DNA of 64,000 nt from Drosophila persimilis (Eukaryota > Arthropoda > Insecta > Diptera > Drosophilidae), in assembly GCF_003286085.1 (NCBI RefSeq), contig NW_020825356.1:868001-932000 (forward strand), read 5' to 3'. Positions 27,001-41,000 of the stretch are shown here, one piece after another. The translations under genes and the position numbers were made by a program. A model generated the notes under the pieces. It worked only from the letters and a program-made list of their open reading frames with translations, was not told the DNA's origin and searched no databases. Every line of letters begins with the position of its first letter. Within the stretch, counting starts at the first letter, position 1.

Positions 27001-29008
27001 GCGTCACATGCCTCGGCATTGGGCTTGTCGTGGTAATTGCGTAGCATTTCCATAGATTAAGGGATTTACTCTGCCAAAGCGCTACTTGCCCCGTCACCGA
27101 TATGGCCACCAGACGGGGTCCCCAAGACAAAGCCCGATGGAGAGCCGAGGCCGGAGCCGGAGCAGCAGCCAAAGCCTCAGCCCGAGCAAAAGATGAGCAA
27201 GTGAAACCAAAACCAAGGCCAAGACACCGTCCCATCCCTTTCTTCTTACAATTCTTAGGTTTTTTTCTTTTTTGAAAAAGGGCAGCCGTGGAGCAAAAAA
27301 AAATAATGTTTAAGTGTAGTAAAACGCTTGTGTTAAATACTTTTATTGAGATGGTAAGCCTTTTTATTAGCTCAGACCTAAATAAACAAGCGAGCGGGTC
27401 GACTTCAAATAAGGGAGTGGGACGGGTGAATGGGGGCGCGCACGACTTTTATCTGTCTAAAGGGACCTGCTGAATGGGGTTGAGGACCCTGTGGATGGGT
27501 TGTGGAGGGTTGGAGAGGGTTGGGACAGGTCGCAGCATCATTTAACATACTTTAAACATATTATTGCAGCCCTGAGAACCAAACGAAAACGAGAAAACAG
27601 GACAAATCCCATAAATTCGCTAAGAAAACAGAAAAAAAAACCAAAAAAAAAAAAAAAAAACACAAAAATATGCAAATAAAGACATAAAAAAGAGTACAAT
27701 TTCCATTGAAAATTAAGCAATTTAAATTGTTGAGATTGACGAGATTTTCGCAGGAAATGGAAAATTAAAGGTAGCACTTCGGAGACACTGCAGCTAAATG
27801 GTGAGCATCTAGCGTTTAGGAAACGACTTTAAATATTGTTTCCAATTAAAATGTGCAAATAAATAAAAATAAATTAGCTATCAGCACCGTAAGGGAAGGC
27901 TTCAAGCCAAAACTGAATATCCTAGAATATTGTTCTATTATAAATACAAGTAATTATTGCACTTCGACAACATATTGATCGTTTGTATTGGCCAATATAA
28001 TTATGTCGAAGATACATAGGTATATGTAGATAGATAGATGTATATACTTAACCTTTTAATGAAGTTAAGACCCGAGCAAGGTTGAGATCTTCTTTTGTAG
28101 AGTGCAGGGCATTCACATTAATATAAGTATGTTGCGATGTTTCCTGCTCTATTTTACAGAATCCACAGAAGTCTATCTCTAGTAGTTTCAATTTCTTCAG
28201 GTGACAGTCCTCTGTGGGATATTAATTGAGATATATTAGTTGAGAAGTCGCATAGTATAGGTATTCTGTACAATACACAGAGATTCAGGAACCGGTTCTA
28301 TGGAACTGCATTCTATTAGAGCCCTATGCGGAACTGTTCCTCTATCCAAAGCGCCATAAACCAATCGAGGAAAGAGTTGTATTGAAATAGTTTCTTGAGG
28401 ATATAAAATTAAACCAAGTGAAGTCGATATTTTTATATCGAATAAAACAGTGCTTCTTCTTCAACATAGTAACCTCAAAGTCTGTGATCTCTCTCCCACA
28501 AATTTAGTTTGCATCGATGCGTGATGCTGTGGATATTCGTCTGGAAACCGAAAACTCTACAAAATTTTTAATGAATTTCCAGTTGTTTCTTAAGACTCCG
28601 TTCAGGTGTTTTAAATACCCTTGTGTAGAATATGTGCAGCGAGCAAACGTTTTAAACGGAATCATTCCCGGCAGTATCTTATGTTCACAGCGAAGTCATG
28701 CCTCTCCTTCCTCCTGTGATACAATGCCGATTTCAGTTGATTAGGCGTCGCACATGCTGGGAGCCTCTAAGGCTGAGATTTACAGACACAACGCATACGC
28801 GTATACACTGTCTGTGTGTGTGCGAAAGAAAGTCATAAAGTGTTGTTTAATGGTATTTTTCTTCCATTACTTACCGTTATTATGCTAATGAGGTCGTTAC
28901 GCGTATTTGTGTGTATATTTTATTTATGTATTTTGAATTGTGTGTGCGCGCGCTCCCTCCCTCCACTCTCTCTTTGACACACATGTTTAGCTGTACATGT
29001 GCATGCGT

Positions 29009-29041
<33 letters not shown>

Positions 29042-31600
29042 CGTGTTTTCATATAGACATCATCAAGAAATCTGCATAATAGCAGCAACATCATCATCAT
29101 CATACATTTATTTTGTCTTTTTCTCGCGCCATCTTTTTCCTGCGGATTCTCTGGCTAATTGAGACGTTTTCTTGTCATTTGTTAAATTTCTGTAGCACTC
29201 ATTTCGGGGCATAATTCTTAAAGTATTTCTTGCTTTGTCGTCGCATTGTTCTAAACGACGCACTATGGAAAACGTTGCCACTTTTTGTGGCCAAAGTCCT
29301 TATATTTTGTGTAATTTTTAACGGCTTAAAGATTCTCATTTTGAAACGAAAATTAGTCTTTGAAATATGTTTGAAAATATTTAAAAATTTTTGAAAAGTG
29401 TTGCAAAATTTAGTACTTGTCCGAGGACTTTTGCTGGACAACATCGATCATCTTTGAAAAGAATCCAAAGCAACTCCAGAAGTTGTGGTGGAAATTTCTT
29501 TTCCAGCATTTCTATAAAATCGAGCCTCTATATAGCTGTCATTGGATGATTTAAGCTTCGGCCCCTGACACTGGGCCTTTCTTCATATTTTTTTTGTGGA
29601 TTTTTTTCTCTCTTTATTTTTTTTGGTTCTTGTTAAAGTTTTTGGTTTTGTCTTTGTTTTGAACTGGTATGCGCGACAGCCAGCGGCAACGAAGAAGACG
29701 ACTACGATAAAGATGAAAACGGGGACGGGGTCGCGGACGAGGACGAGGGCGAGGGCGAGGGCAGCGCGTTATGAAGACAACAACTTGCCACTTGGCGCAC
29801 AGCAAAGCCAAATGCGAAATGCAAACAAGGGCGGCAGGGTGGGGCAGGAGCTGGCTTAGAGCCTGGGACAGTAACTGGGGGGCTGGGGGCAGTCGAAGGC
29901 GGCGACAACAACCGCACTGGCAGCGGCAGCGGCAGCGGCAGCAGCAGCAACAACAGCAACAAAACTTTCCTTCTGAATACGTAAAATGTTTTTGGTAAAT
30001 GTGTCCCAAATGTCGAGCGGGTACCGCAAACGATTTGCACGCAGCGTCGCATGGCCAACGGGTGGGATGGAGCATTAAGGGGTGGGGCGGGGATCGGAGC
30101 GGAGCGGAGCGGAGGAACGCCACCAGAGAGGTAGCGGGGGCACAGGCACAGCGCGACATTTCATTCGATTCCGTGGCTAAATAACTTGGTTTTCCAAAAC
30201 AACCTTGGCTGTGGGACTGTGGAACAGTGGGACTGTGGACTGTGGACTGTGGTGGGTCTGCGTATCTCTGTGGTCTATGCTGGTCGATATTCCTGCAGTT
30301 GTTGTCTCTTTCGCAGCTGTTTGGATTGTTGCGCGCAACCCCAGCCCCCGTAGCCACCCACCACCCTCTCGGAAGGCCAGGGCACTTCTTAAGCGCTTTC
30401 TTGTCCTGCGGTGGTCGTTTGTTTGTCGTGCACATAAATCCTGGCGCGAGTCGTGTCCCAAAGGCACTGCCACTGGCAGCGGCCCCAGCGGTGACAGTTG
30501 TTGTGTACGCGGCATATCTCCCGCACCACCCACTACACCGCGGTGCAGTCAACGCCCAACGCCCTGCTCCTGTCCCTGCCCCCGTCCCATCCCGTCCGGC
30601 GCTGGTGGTCCCGCTAACCGCATACTTAATTATGAAGCCCCAGCCGCAACGCACTCAAACCACCTGGACGGAAGACGGAGGCCAAGGGAGAACACAGCTG
30701 TGGCTGACTTTAAAGTCACTTTCAATATCACGGAACTCCAATTGGTAAGGCTGGGGTGCTGTTCCGGACTGGCCCGCGGACTATCAAATCGCAACTAATC
30801 GGTACAGAGTAGCAGCAGCGCAAAGATAAGCTTCAACATAAAACAGGAAGTTGTCTTAAAGGGATTGTACACATCAGGCCTTGTGATGATGAAGGCTAGG
30901 TTCTTCCTGGAAGAAGGATTTCCTCCATAAACACATGATTCACATCGTTGGGGCTTTTTTTCTTTCACACTTTTTCTCCAGCTCATTAGCCCGATGCCTT
31001 CTTTAGCTCCTCTTTTCCGACTTTACCTCCTTCTCAGTGATCTTCGGCAGCTTTTTCCTTTCCAGGTTTCTTCCTCATATTCAAAATCTGTATCCATTTT
31101 CTTCCGCAACTCCTTCACCAGCCTCGACTCAAGTTCATTCGCCAGCTTTCCAACAATTTCTGCAGCTCATCCTGCTCTTCCTGTTCCCATTTGAGCCTGT
31201 TGCTTGGCGGGAAAGTTGGAGGCAAGATAGGCAAGGAAATCCACTTCACAGAAGTACAGACGTAGGCAAGGGAAGGAGTCTAAGGGATGCAGCAGGAGCA
31301 GGAGCAGCAGCTTGGATTTCGTTCGATTTGGTTGTCCTTTTTTGGGGTCTGCTGCTACTGGCGTCAGCTGGAGACTGGAGATTTCTTAATCTGACGTTCT
31401 AATGAATGTCATAAATTTATTGCCTAAGTGCTCGCCCTCCAGTCAAGTTTTTTCGCCAGGATTGGATTGGCTTCGTTTTCCTGGCATTTCCGATTCGATT
31501 GCAATGCCCGTGATTTGCCCCATTGTCCCTGTTTGCCTCGCTCTCTCTCTATCTATCTCTCTCTCTCTCTCTCACTATATAAATATATATATATGTATAT
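24000..31600. other. Non-coding, repeat-rich DNA
   Basis: No supportable gene. A CTCCAGCC repeat lies at about 26524-26560 and A-rich sequence at 27600-27700. An AT-rich block spans 27.8-28.7 kb. A long (GT)n (28998-29046), a GGGCGA array (about 29735-29765), a GGCAGC array (about 29920-29960) and (CT)n/(TA)n (about 31545-31620) follow. The long frames at 29.6-30.8 kb on both strands follow GC-rich repeats. Confidence 0.6.
28998..29046. repeat. (GT)n microsatellite
   Basis: A GT run interrupted by GC steps. Confidence 0.9.
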
Positions 31601-34600
31601 ATGTCTATGTGTATATATATAAATAGAGGAAATTCTTTATATGGTGTCTCCAGAGAGTACGCACAGGACACGACCCACGTTCAAGTCTGAAGTGGTCAAG
31701 TAAAAAGTTGAGTTTTGGCACTTGTCCCGGGACTGTAGACCGAGAAACGCGGACCCCGTTTTGTTTTGTTTTCGCCTCTGACATCATCATTTTAATCATC
31801 GACTGATGCTGGAATAACAGTCTACTCCACCGCCTACCCCCGGCCGGCTGTCAATTTGTTCGATAAGCCAACGCAGAAATATCGAAACGAGATGGCAGAG
31901 GAAAAAGTGGACAGTCCGGCACAGACAAGCGACATGAACATGCACGCTACAAGATAATCACATTAAAAAGAGCGTCCTGCGTCTGTCCCAGCCCCAGCCC
32001 CAGTCTCCAGTCTCCAGACCCCGGATCCGACTTCAACCCGCACCCGTACCCGCACCCAAATCAAGTCCAAGTCCTAGTCAATGTCCATGTCCAGTGTCCA
32101 GCCTGAGAACCGTTGACAGATAAGGGCGCTTGTCCTTGTCTCCATGCATCATCTATATCCACTCACCCACATCCACATCCACATCGACACACACACACAC
32201 TCACAGTCATACCGACACGGGGTGAACTTTTCTTTGTGTCCCTTCGAGTGTCCGTTATCTGGACAGCAAAATATTGGCAAATTGCTGTGCTAAAAATCCC
32301 CAGATAGGGGATGGCCGAACAGAACGATGGGTGCAAGACCTACTCCATCAAAATGTTCCCTAATCGAACCGAGATACGACTCCCTATATGCATGGCCCCT
32401 TTCTCTTCCACATCCATATATGTACATATGTATATATGTATGTAGCCTCTCCTTCTGCTCGGAGAGGCGTCTCCGTCCTCTCCGACCTCCGGCCTCCGTC
32501 TCTCATTACTTATTTTCCTTAAGTCCCCCTGTCTTACAATTCCTGATCAGGAGTCCCCTGGCTCATTATTTCATTTAGGGTTTTTATTGTTTTTCGCATG
32601 CCATTAGTCAGTTTTGATTTACATGAACAGGGCAGGGGATTGGGATTCGGAATGGGGGGTACGGAACCAGATCGGAGGCACAAAACAATAAAAATAATAA
32701 AAACAACTGTCGCTCAACTTAATAAGAAACACAAAACAAAACGAAAAAAAAAGCTCAGAAAAGTGAAAAATGGAAATGGAAATGGAAAACGGAAAATGGG
32801 AAGAAATTCAGGCAAATTGTTCATTTCATTTGACGTTGGTTCTATGTGCCCCATGTCTCGCTGCTGCAAAGGTACTGGGGGGAGTACGAAGTACGGAATC
32901 ATTCGAAATAACTGTAAAAACAATGAAATTAGGCCGAGCCAGGGGACTCCGCAGAGCAGTGGTAAAGAAGAAGTACCGAGAAATCTAATTATTCATCCCC
33001 TTGTTGGACCTCGAGTCTTGAGTCTGGCATTTCATTTCGTTGTTGATTTTTTTGTGGATTTTTGTATGGGTGGGGGAGTAATTCGGGACTCGGGAGAAGA
33101 GAGTGTGAGCCAGCTAACTTGTTTACTTTTCAATTTCCTTGGAAAGCACCAAAAACAAAAAACAAAAAATTAAAATTAGGAAAACTAAAGCAAAAGTAAA
33201 GGAATACCAAGAGTCGCAGAACCGTTTACGGGGACCCACTGACATCTGCTCGTGGCCGGTCCGTCTGCCACTGAGCAGGTCTCTCCGAAAGCGCCCCGTT
33301 AAGTAGAACAGTTTTGGGGCCAACCGATTCGGACTCCCCCCGAACAGACAGAGGAGCAGGCAGAGAGCCACCCCCAGCCGGGAACTAAGGCCGCAGACGG
33401 GCACAGTGGGAAGTGGCAAGGCGCATGCGTGGGACTCCGGCTGCGAGCCGAAGGACTTCCCACTTTTGAGCAAGGTTGGCGACGCCTCCGTGGTTTTCCA
33501 TTGGGAGGCGGCCCCGAGACGGCGGAGCACCAACGCTTGCGCCTATGAGCGGTTCAGGGCACGCCACGCCTGCTGCTGCCCTCCACTCCACTGGGGGTTT
33601 CTCCCTGTACATAATGCACAGTCCGCACAATACAGCCACATAGAGGTCCTTCCACAGCTTCGAGCTACGGGTATGTTTATGTATGTGTCCCATCCCCCGT
33701 TTAGCGTCATACCATCCTCCGATTACATAAAATACCTTTTTTTGCAATCCATCAAAGCGCACCCAACGCCTCTCTCTTCCCCCTGCCCCCTGGCATGTAC
33801 TCCATTGAACTGCAGTACCAGTTCCTCCTCTCCGGGACCTGGCTCCACCTGCATTCGCCTGCAGCTGGACCTCGTCATCGTCATCGTCTGCTTTTGCCTC
33901 ATTGATATTTGTGTTTGTTTCCATCCCAATTAATTAATAGCCCCAGCTTCGGGGTCCCTGTGTCCCCGACACAGGCAAATCAACGGGCCATTCATCTGGC
34001 CTGAAACCAACTTAGCCGGAAACCCAAACACAAAGCCAACCCCAACCCTAATTCCAACCCACAGCCAAGCCGAAGCCGAAGCCCAATAAACCGATCTGAT
34101 CTTAAAGCCCTTTAAAGCGCTTCCAGTTCGCAATTTTCAATTATGGCCTCAAAACTTTACCACGGCGAAAGTTCTTTTAGGATGAAAACTTTGACTTTTC
34201 TTTAATTTCTTCCAGTCTCTCTCTCTCTGTCTCCCTCTAGCTCTCCGCTTGCTCTTCCCGTCTCTGTCTCTGTCTCTGTCTGAGTTTGTATTTTGGTTAG
34301 GAGTCTCGAACTTAAAGTTCTTTAACTTTCTTCTGGCCCGAAAGTTCGGGGCTCAGTTCATTGTCGCGCCTTGCCCAGGTGCAATGGCCCAAAACTCTAC
34401 CAAATATTACACCGCTCAGTGTTTAGGCAGGCGTGACTAAATAAGGGGTGGGGGGAATCGAGGGGATAGGGACCCATAAATTCAATCTAATATCGAATTA
34501 ATCGATTATACTCGTATGTAACTCTGTCGGCAATGCGTTTCCGTTTCCGCAACAGGAAGCCCAAGCACGCACACCCCAGAGAAACAGAAACAGAAATAGA

Positions 34601-37600
34601 ATCAGAAGCAGAAGCAGAAGCAGCCCCATGGACTCCAACTCCAACTGAAGCGCGAAAGGGTTCAAGATTTATTAATAACCTGCCAAGAGGGGGTCCCTGC
34701 CCCGACCAGGATCAACAACAGCTACAGCCGTTGTCCTCGTCCTCGTCCTCAGAGTCAGAGTCAGAGTCAGAGTCATTTCGTGCTGAGTTGGCGCTTCTGG
34801 TAACGAGCGGAACCAAAACGGGGTTGAGAGTCCAAGCCCATCCCATAGTTCCCATTTGAACACCAGGGCCATGGGGATCAGTGGAGTTTTTATAACGTGA
34901 CAACACGCAAGGCCAGGACACATACGGGACATGAACAGGAACAGGAACAGGACATGTCGCCGAACGATTGCCGAAAACGCTTTTGCCGCCGCTTCGATGC
35001 CTTCGAATTGATTAGGACAAGGTAGTGCTGACATTAAACCCTTTTCCCTGCCAAAGGGGCCCACACTACCATTCCAGGATCCGACACAGAAATCAATGTA
35101 TTTCATTAATGGCTCAAATGTGTGCCGGCTCTAATAGGCTTTATTGCCATTGTTGTTATTAATATTGGCATGCAACATGGACGATCAGGACATGCCGGGC
35201 CAGGACGAATACCAGCCCAGCCACCCAGACCTAAGCTGGAGCTGTGCTCTTCCGTCGTTTGAACAGTCCATCAACAAATTTTGCCTGCCCTCATCGTTCA
35301 GCATTTCGACGCGTTTAAAAATCCAATTAAATCTGACTGAATCGCATAAGAGGCAGAAAGGAGAAAGCCAACAGAAAATCTTAATGAAATAATTACAAAA
35401 GGAATGAAAACTGGGGGGCGAAAATAAAGTAGCCGTAAGAGAACTTAAACGAATTGGGCATGGAACTGGAATTATGCACTAGCAAGGAAAATTTCAATCA
35501 GCTTTATGGTTGGTTTTGTCAAAAGTTTTCTGGATGACCTAACGATTCTACTGGAACATCAGACTTGCTTAATTTACGGGAATTTCATCGGCAATCAAAG
35601 ACTTATTTCGCAAGGTAAGAGTTATTTAGAAATATACTATCTAACCCGGCAAACCATTTGTCGCCTATAACTATAACTATAACCGAACGATGTCATTTGG
35701 AAGCATAAATTGATTGTGCGAATGAACTTCAGAAACAGGTGTGAATCTGATGAGCAAGCAGTTTAAGCGCTCTGATGGTGTCTCAATTTCTGGTAGCTGC
35801 ACTTTTCCAACTTTATGGTGACTTTATGGACAACCATAGCACCAATCAGCACTTTCGGATGAGCGGAATATTTAATATTTGACTCGTACGCGAGTGCAAG
35901 ACAACGAATCGATGTACTTGATGGAGTTGTCGTCCGCGTTCTTTTTGAATGTAAGTTACGAACGAGCGAGCTTGTCTTTGTTAAAATGGTTGTAGTTCCT
36001 CTCACATCCCACAAGATGCACTGTGATGGAGATACACGCAATTGCGACATGCTCACACACCTCCAGTTTTCAGAGAGTACAAGAGCTAGAGGGAATAGAT
36101 TATATATTCAGATTTTTGTGATATCGCACTGAAACCAGTGGGTCTCAAAATTTTGCCACGCCCTTTACTGCCCCCTCAAATGAAGAAAATGTGCACCATC
36201 CACCATCTTCAAGATACCTTGTAACGCATCTAATAGATTGTAACAATACATTGTAATCGGATCATTATTGTACCGAGAGACAATCAAAAATATCCCGCGT
36301 TTGTCTTCCCTGGCAAGTGGTCGGAGGTTGGTTGAAAGAGAAAGCGAGATGCTGGATGGAATCAGCTAAAATTCTTGTCATCAGGTGAAAAAAGAATAGA
36401 CGGGGTGCCGGAATATAGATCAGATAATACTTATTCTTATCCCTCTAAGATGTCTATCCAGAATCTCGTTTTATACACATCCCATCTTTTTCCTATCCAT
36501 CTCATCAGATCTCAACAAAACACTAGTTTCGGCCATTCTACCTCTCCAACCCTCTGAGTTCAACTATGGCGACTACAAATTGGTGGCCATGTCCGGTCAT
36601 GGATTGATGAACCCGGCCTAAGACCTGGTTAAAGACCAGGACTCGGGAGAGGGTTGCGCACTTTACACACTCGTAAATAACCAGAACAATGCGAGTGGCG
36701 ATCGAGTGATGGACGGATAAGGGACAGCCAAAGAACGGATGTAAGAGAAATTGAAATGCAAATTTTATTTTCTATTTTTATTTCCTTTTTCCATATATGT
36801 CTATACATTTTTTTTTTTTCAGTTGTTGCAAAACCAAACAAAATAACTCAATGCGTGACAATTTGGCAATTCCACAATGTACACATGAGTACGAGTCTGT
36901 GTGTGAGTGTTTTCTTTCTATTATTTGGATATATTTTATTCAATTTTTTTATGGCCGGCCGACATTACGCCCGGAAATATTAACGCATGTGCGACGTCGC
37001 CGAACATCGGAGAAAGGAGTGGAGGGGAGTGGGTGTGGCCGCATTTGAATGTTTGAATACAAATTCGGTTTGCCATTTTGACTCGCATGAATGACCAGCA
37101 AGTGGACGTGGATGGACTGAGACGGACGCCAAGGCGGAATCAGGACAAAAACTGCGGTGACGGGAGGGTGGAGTACCGACTGTGTGGCAGACAACTGAAA
37201 GGAAATTCCATTTCCAATTCCCTCTCATTTTTTATCCACAAATAAATATATGATATTTTTTTGTATATTTCATAAAGCCTTGCAGGGTCTTTTGATTTTA
37301 TGCGATGTTTGCAACGTAAGGCACAAGAAAAAAGCGTTTCGAGCCCCATGGAGAATATATTCTTGATCTGAACTTTAGTAAAAGTAAAGAACCATTTTCT
37401 GCAGAATGTGAATAGGATCGGGCGACAAAAGCGGCCATAGGAAAGATCGATCTACAAGGGTATCAAAGTTTCGGACAACAAAAATTGATTTATTCCTTTA
37501 AAAAAAATATTTTTTTTTGCTGGTTCTTTATGCTCGTATGAATATAAAATTGTACTGGGCAAAGTCCTTGCGGCCTTACGCTCCTTGGCCCCGCAGTACT

Positions 37601-40600
37601 AGACAAAAGGGCGAAACCATTCCAGAGGGGTGTACAGTGTGGAGTGGGATTAGGGATTCTCTTGTTGAAACTCATGGGTGGAGTTGGGGCTAGCTTAAAA
37701 TCAATCGCTTCGTTTTAGCCAACGCATTTATTTTCATTTCGCTGAGATTCGGACCAGAAGCAGGGTCACACAAGGGAGAGTGTTTGCGGGGAGGGGGTGC
37801 GGCCGCAGTGCTTCAGGGGGTGTGGGATAACATTCAGGAGAGAGGAGAAGAGAGGAGAGGAGAGGAGAAGAGTGTGGTGCGGTTATGGCACTTTCTTGCG
37901 CTACTTGATTTCAATATATGTGTACTCCAGATTCCGTAGTCAGATTGTCCGAACGACCGAACCCTCGGGCTGCTGCCATCCCCCTTTTCTCCAACTCTAT
38001 TTGGGCTGTTCTTGCTACCTTTTCATATTTGGCAAATTTGAGCATATTTTATCACCATTAACGAATGCCGTGACCCGCAGGCATGCCGCCCCCGCCCCCG
38101 CACCCGCACCCGCACCCTCACCCGAAATCTCTGCAAGCCCTCACACGAGTCGTCCCAATATTGGCACCCGCATATGTAGATGGGCGAATGGGTATTTGGG
38201 GTCCTTTTGTTTTGCATGGCAACCCTTTTGCCAGCCCCAAAAACACACACATCCATCCATCCTCGCCCACATCCCCAATCCGCATCCAATCAAGCAACCA
38301 ACTCCGACTCCGATGGCTCTGCTCCAGATGAAGTTTCTGCCACTTAGGCAAATAAATAATATCAGAAAGCAGCCCAACACACAAAAAAATTTTTTAAACA
38401 AACTGAAAAATGTATTAATTTGTTGAAATTTTCTCCGCTGTGATAGTAGCAGATTCCTGCATGTCCTGGAGAAAACTAATAAATGTTAAGTTTTATATCG
38501 GTAAAAAACTGAATAGGGCTTCTAAAGAAGTACATCCTTGACGGCTATGTATTTCAAGAGGTCGTTCCTGGAGGAGCAACTGTTAGGTAAAGCACAGAAA
38601 AAAAGTCAAGGGGTCATAGCCTCAGAGAAATTACCAAAGCCTCAAGCTAATCACCATATGAAATCCCAAAAAAGCATGTTTACGGGTACATTATTAGGGC
38701 AATATTACTATCTCAAGGGATCATAAGTTCAGAATTATTTCTATATGATCGACACAAAATGTGCAAAATATAAAACATTGCAATTTTTGTACCGTATCTA
38801 AGGAGAACCTCTCAAGGAAGAAATACAAATCCATTTGAAAGCCTCCATGCACTCTATGAAATTATAAGAACCTTAGAGATCGACGGAAAGCATTGCCGGA
38901 AAACACAGATGGCAAAACTCTATATTAGAGCCTTTCCAAAAATATTCCCCACAATAATACAAGAAGACCTCCAGCACAACCACCCTGCCTTGTAAATCTC
39001 TCTCTGTAGAGGGGACTCACTGATTGACATTTGGCCCTTTCCGTGCATGTGCAACGACCTTTGATTGATTGAATGGACTGAAGGATTGAATTCTTACACC
39101 GTCGCTGTTCACGGACTGTCGGACTGTCGACTGTCTCGCTGCTCGGGTGGGCTTTACCTGGGATAGACCCATTCCACACCACGGATACCACCACCCATAT
39201 CAGCCCTACCCCTCGGAAAGTAATAAACACAGATTGGCTCCCAAGGAATGGAGAGTAGAACAGCTGCTGGGGGCCTGAATCTAAGGAGTGCTTTGGCTGG
39301 ATGGGATATTCTCCTGGCAATGAAAGAAAAGAAATGTTATTTCATAATGCAAATTGAGTCTGTCCCCCTTGTTTCCAGTCGCCCTGCCAATCCCTGTTGC
39401 TTCACTTTTTTCCATTTTTATATTTTATAGTGGGGGGTGGTACGAGTATTAATGTCGAATGTCAAGCGAATGAAGTGACGTCCAATTGTATGTTCCGTGC
39501 TCTCGGCCAGAACGAGTCGGATATGGAAATGGGGCAGAAATAAGAAAAATGCGGTATTTAATGTGAATTACACCACTGTGACCACAAGGCGATTGCAGTG
39601 CCAGGAAGGACCTCAACCAGAACCAGAACCAGAACCAGAGCCACGACTATAGCTAGGACGCGGCCGCAGACCAAGGCATAGTCTCTCGATCATCGTCATC
39701 GCCTGGCAAATGTAAATTTTCAATTTAAATGCAAATATCAATTTGTCAATGCGGACGTCACTTGGGCGCTGCGGGGCTTCCAAGCACACAAACTCACACA
39801 CACACACACACACACAGAGAGTCGAGAAATCCTTGCATTTTAACTAGTCAGCCGTGGCAGTGGTCCGTCAGTCAGGTTTGGTCCTGGCCCTAGCCCTGCC
39901 AGTGGTTCTGGTCCTGGTCCCAGCTCCAGTTTGAAACGTTCAATTCCCACGTGGCCGTGACAGCCAGTCGTGGCATTTAGCCATCATCATAACGCCCGGC
40001 TCAAGAAAACCTCTCTCTTGCTCTCATCCCTTCCCCCTCGTTGATATCCTTGAGAACAAACGACGCTGATTTGCTTGTGGCCAGGGTTGCAGGGCTTGGG
40101 CTGGCTTTGCCCGGACCCTGGCCCGGCCGCTGTTTTGTGCCTAATTAGGAATTCACATCATTTTTTATTTGGGTTAAAATATTCAAAAGTGCCACAGACC
40201 CTGAGCCGCAGACGGGACATCTTCAAGGCGAGGTTTATGACCAGGCAATGGAGCTAAATCTGGGTGTGGTCAGGCCCACTCCCATAGAAAGGAGTCCCAA
40301 TGCCACTGCCCATGCAACTGTACTCAGCTGAACTGGGCTCCAGAGTAGCCGGCCAAAGTATATAAACATATATTGGATGGGATCATCATCAGCTCGAATG
40401 ACAAGTACCTGGGACACACTATTGAAGTATGTATGTAGTTTGGATAACATTCTTGAGCGCTCACTAGGGCGCTCCCCTCTCCATTGGCTTGTTAAGGGAC
40501 GTTCCTACAATTTTACTGCATTTTATACCAATACGAAATTCACTCCCATATAAAATCTCTCAAGATCTCACATGCAACTAATGCCTTATAGTCCCGTGCT

Positions 40601-41000
40601 ACCCATTTCCTTTTCTGGGTAGATGCGCTGATGGGTTCATAAGAATAGGTGGAAAATTAAACATATTAAAAGTTTTTACACCTTTGATGATGATTTTTTG
40701 CCCGCAGTTAAAACCCTTTCGTGCTCGTCCTTTCTCCATTTGTTCCACTTCCTTCGACTAACCAGAGAGCCCGAAGAGGAGCGGCCAGGACAAAGCAGGG
40801 CACTTAACAAACTGTCGCGGTCGCGGTCTGGGGCGAAAACTCAACTTGAATTGGAGCTGAGACTGAGACTGAAACTGAGGCTGAGGCTGAGGCTAAGGCT
40901 GATACCGAGTCCGGGCCTGTTCCAAGTAATAAAAATGCAATTACACAGACCCAGCCCGGGTCTCCTGCTGGTGTTCGTCCTGGCCCTGGCGCTGGCCCTG
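31600..41000. other. Non-coding DNA with AT-rich islands
   Basis: No supportable gene. AGAAGC repeats (about 34590-34621), GAGTCA repeats (about 34750-34775), CCCGCA repeats (about 38093-38120), CCAGAA repeats (about 39615-39640), GAGACT/GAGGCT repeats (about 40855-40905) and CTGGCC repeats (about 40977-41030). The AT-rich islands at 35.4-36.6 and 38.4-38.9 kb show no coding signal. Confidence 0.6.

Noticed and set aside
29614-30654. 346-codon minus-strand frame with overlapping + strand frames at 30205-30798
   Set aside because: The translation is poly-Cys, Arg-Pro repeats and other products of GC-rich hexamer arrays, with frames open on both strands. No recognisable domain.
33385-33933. 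Overlapping frames of about 175-180 codons on both strands
   Set aside because: No domains, no splice context, and both strands open to a similar extent, as expected for stop-poor non-coding DNA.
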